From Chloroflexota bacterium (GTDB taxonomy: Bacteria > Chloroflexota > Anaerolineae > Anaerolineales > UBA11579): DNA of 6,202 nucleotides. The position numbers were made by a program, and so were the translations under genes. This document shows positions 5,994 through 6,202 of the stretch, piece after piece; positions within the stretch are counted from its first letter, which is position 1, and every line of letters begins with the position of its first letter. The DNA is taken from NCBI GenBank assembly GCA_003250455.1, contig QKGK01000143.1, positions 1 to 6,202 on the forward strand, given 5' to 3'. A model generated the notes under the pieces. It had not been told where the DNA came from. It made no database searches and saw only the letters and a list, made by a program, of their open reading frames with translations.

Positions 5994-6021
5994 AAAAAGG
6001 AGCGGATATCCGCTCCTTTTT
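5994..6021 (+). terminator. Perfect palindromic, probably bidirectional rho-independent terminator
   Basis: A perfect 28-bp palindrome: five A, stem GGAGCGG (5999-6005), loop ATAT, stem CCGCTCC (6010-6016), five T. On the plus strand the GC-rich 7-bp stem is followed by TTTTT; on the minus strand it is followed by TTTTTT. It therefore can stop transcription from either side. It lies 14 nt after the TAA of the frameshifted small gene and is the first terminator after the 141-aa lipoprotein gene, so both may end here. It may also stop a minus-strand transcript coming from the right edge. Confidence 0.88.
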
Positions 6022-6075
6022 GATTCCTTGCTTTTGGAATTGCCTGGGAGGAAATAAGTAGTTACGATTTCAGTC

Positions 6076-6123
6076 AGGGAAAACCATCCCTTTGCGTGAG
6101 GATTAAAAGGGATTCCCTGCGGG
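6076..6123. repeat. Cluster of GGGA/TCCC inverted repeats
   Basis: Several overlapping inverted repeats fill this stretch. ATCCCTTT (6086-6093) and AAAGGGAT (6106-6113) are perfect 8-nt arms 12 nt apart. AGGGA (6076-6080) can pair with TCCCT (6087-6091), and TCCC (6114-6117) with GGGA (6120-6123). No T-run follows a strong stem, so it is not a clear terminator. It may be structured RNA 3' of the putative minus-strand gene or a decayed repeat element. I see no gene between 6022 and 6135. Confidence 0.4.
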
Positions 6124-6135
6124 ACTAATTAACCG

Positions 6136-6202
6136 CTAGTTCTCAGTGGACTTTTGGCGGGGTGCACTTTGCTTGCGGTTTACAAATTTGCCCATGTAGA
6201 AC
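6136..6202 (-). CDS. Possible C-terminal end of a gene entering from the right edge
   Basis: On the minus strand, 21 codons are open from the window edge to a TAG at 6138-6136; they end MGKFVNRKQSAPRQKSTEN. The basic, hydrophilic composition resembles a protein's C-terminal tail. The piece is far too short to identify a family, and an open frame of this length occurs often by chance. The inverted repeats and the bidirectional palindrome just downstream would suit the 3' end of such a gene. This is a tentative call. Confidence 0.3.
   Translation of the reverse strand, partial: FYMGKFVNRKQSAPRQKSTEN

Overview
The window looks like a chromosomal piece of an Anaerolineae-type Chloroflexota bacterium, probably a metagenome-derived genome. 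This is inference from protein style, not from a marker gene. The clues are lipoproteins with long Thr/Pro/Ala/Glu-rich linkers, an NBR1-type Ig-like domain, a HPxG...VMTWFC...W..IW lipoprotein domain, moderately GC-rich DNA and TATAAT-like -10 boxes. No mobile element, CRISPR array, tRNA or rRNA was seen.

Region 1 (about 1-3960, all minus strand) reads as one operon. From its promoter side the order is: a zinc-binding-type MDR oxidoreductase (3942-2911), a DinB-like four-helix protein (2884-2390), a small four-helix membrane protein (2365-1934), the beta (carboxyltransferase) subunit of a propionyl-CoA-type acyl-CoA carboxylase (1956-406), and the start of its biotin carboxylase subunit (329 to beyond base 1). 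Gaps are 26 and 24 nt, then a 23-nt overlap, then a 76-nt spacer rich in inverted repeats. The last two genes together carboxylate a short acyl-CoA, most likely propionyl-CoA to methylmalonyl-CoA. The first three have no obvious mechanistic link to it. A TATAAT box and a strong Shine-Dalgarno sequence precede the operon.

Region 2 (4031-5684) holds two divergent lipoprotein genes. A 337-aa NBR1-Ig lipoprotein lies on the minus strand and ends at a textbook intrinsic terminator. A 141-aa lipoprotein lies on the plus strand, and its TATAAT box is placed so that transcription would begin at the A of its ATG, which suggests a leaderless mRNA. They share a 165-bp intergenic region.

Region 3 (5685-6202) is gene-poor. 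It holds a small signal-peptide ORF that appears broken by a -1 frameshift (5774-5979), a perfect 28-bp palindromic terminator (5994-6021), a cluster of GGGA/TCCC inverted repeats (6076-6123), and possibly the last 21 codons of a minus-strand gene entering from the right edge.

The window is mostly ordinary metabolism and cell-envelope genes. The most interesting points are the leaderless lipoprotein start, the frameshifted mini-gene, the alternative stem-loops between the carboxylase subunits, and the altered metal-site residues in the MDR enzyme. I see no clearly new multi-gene system.
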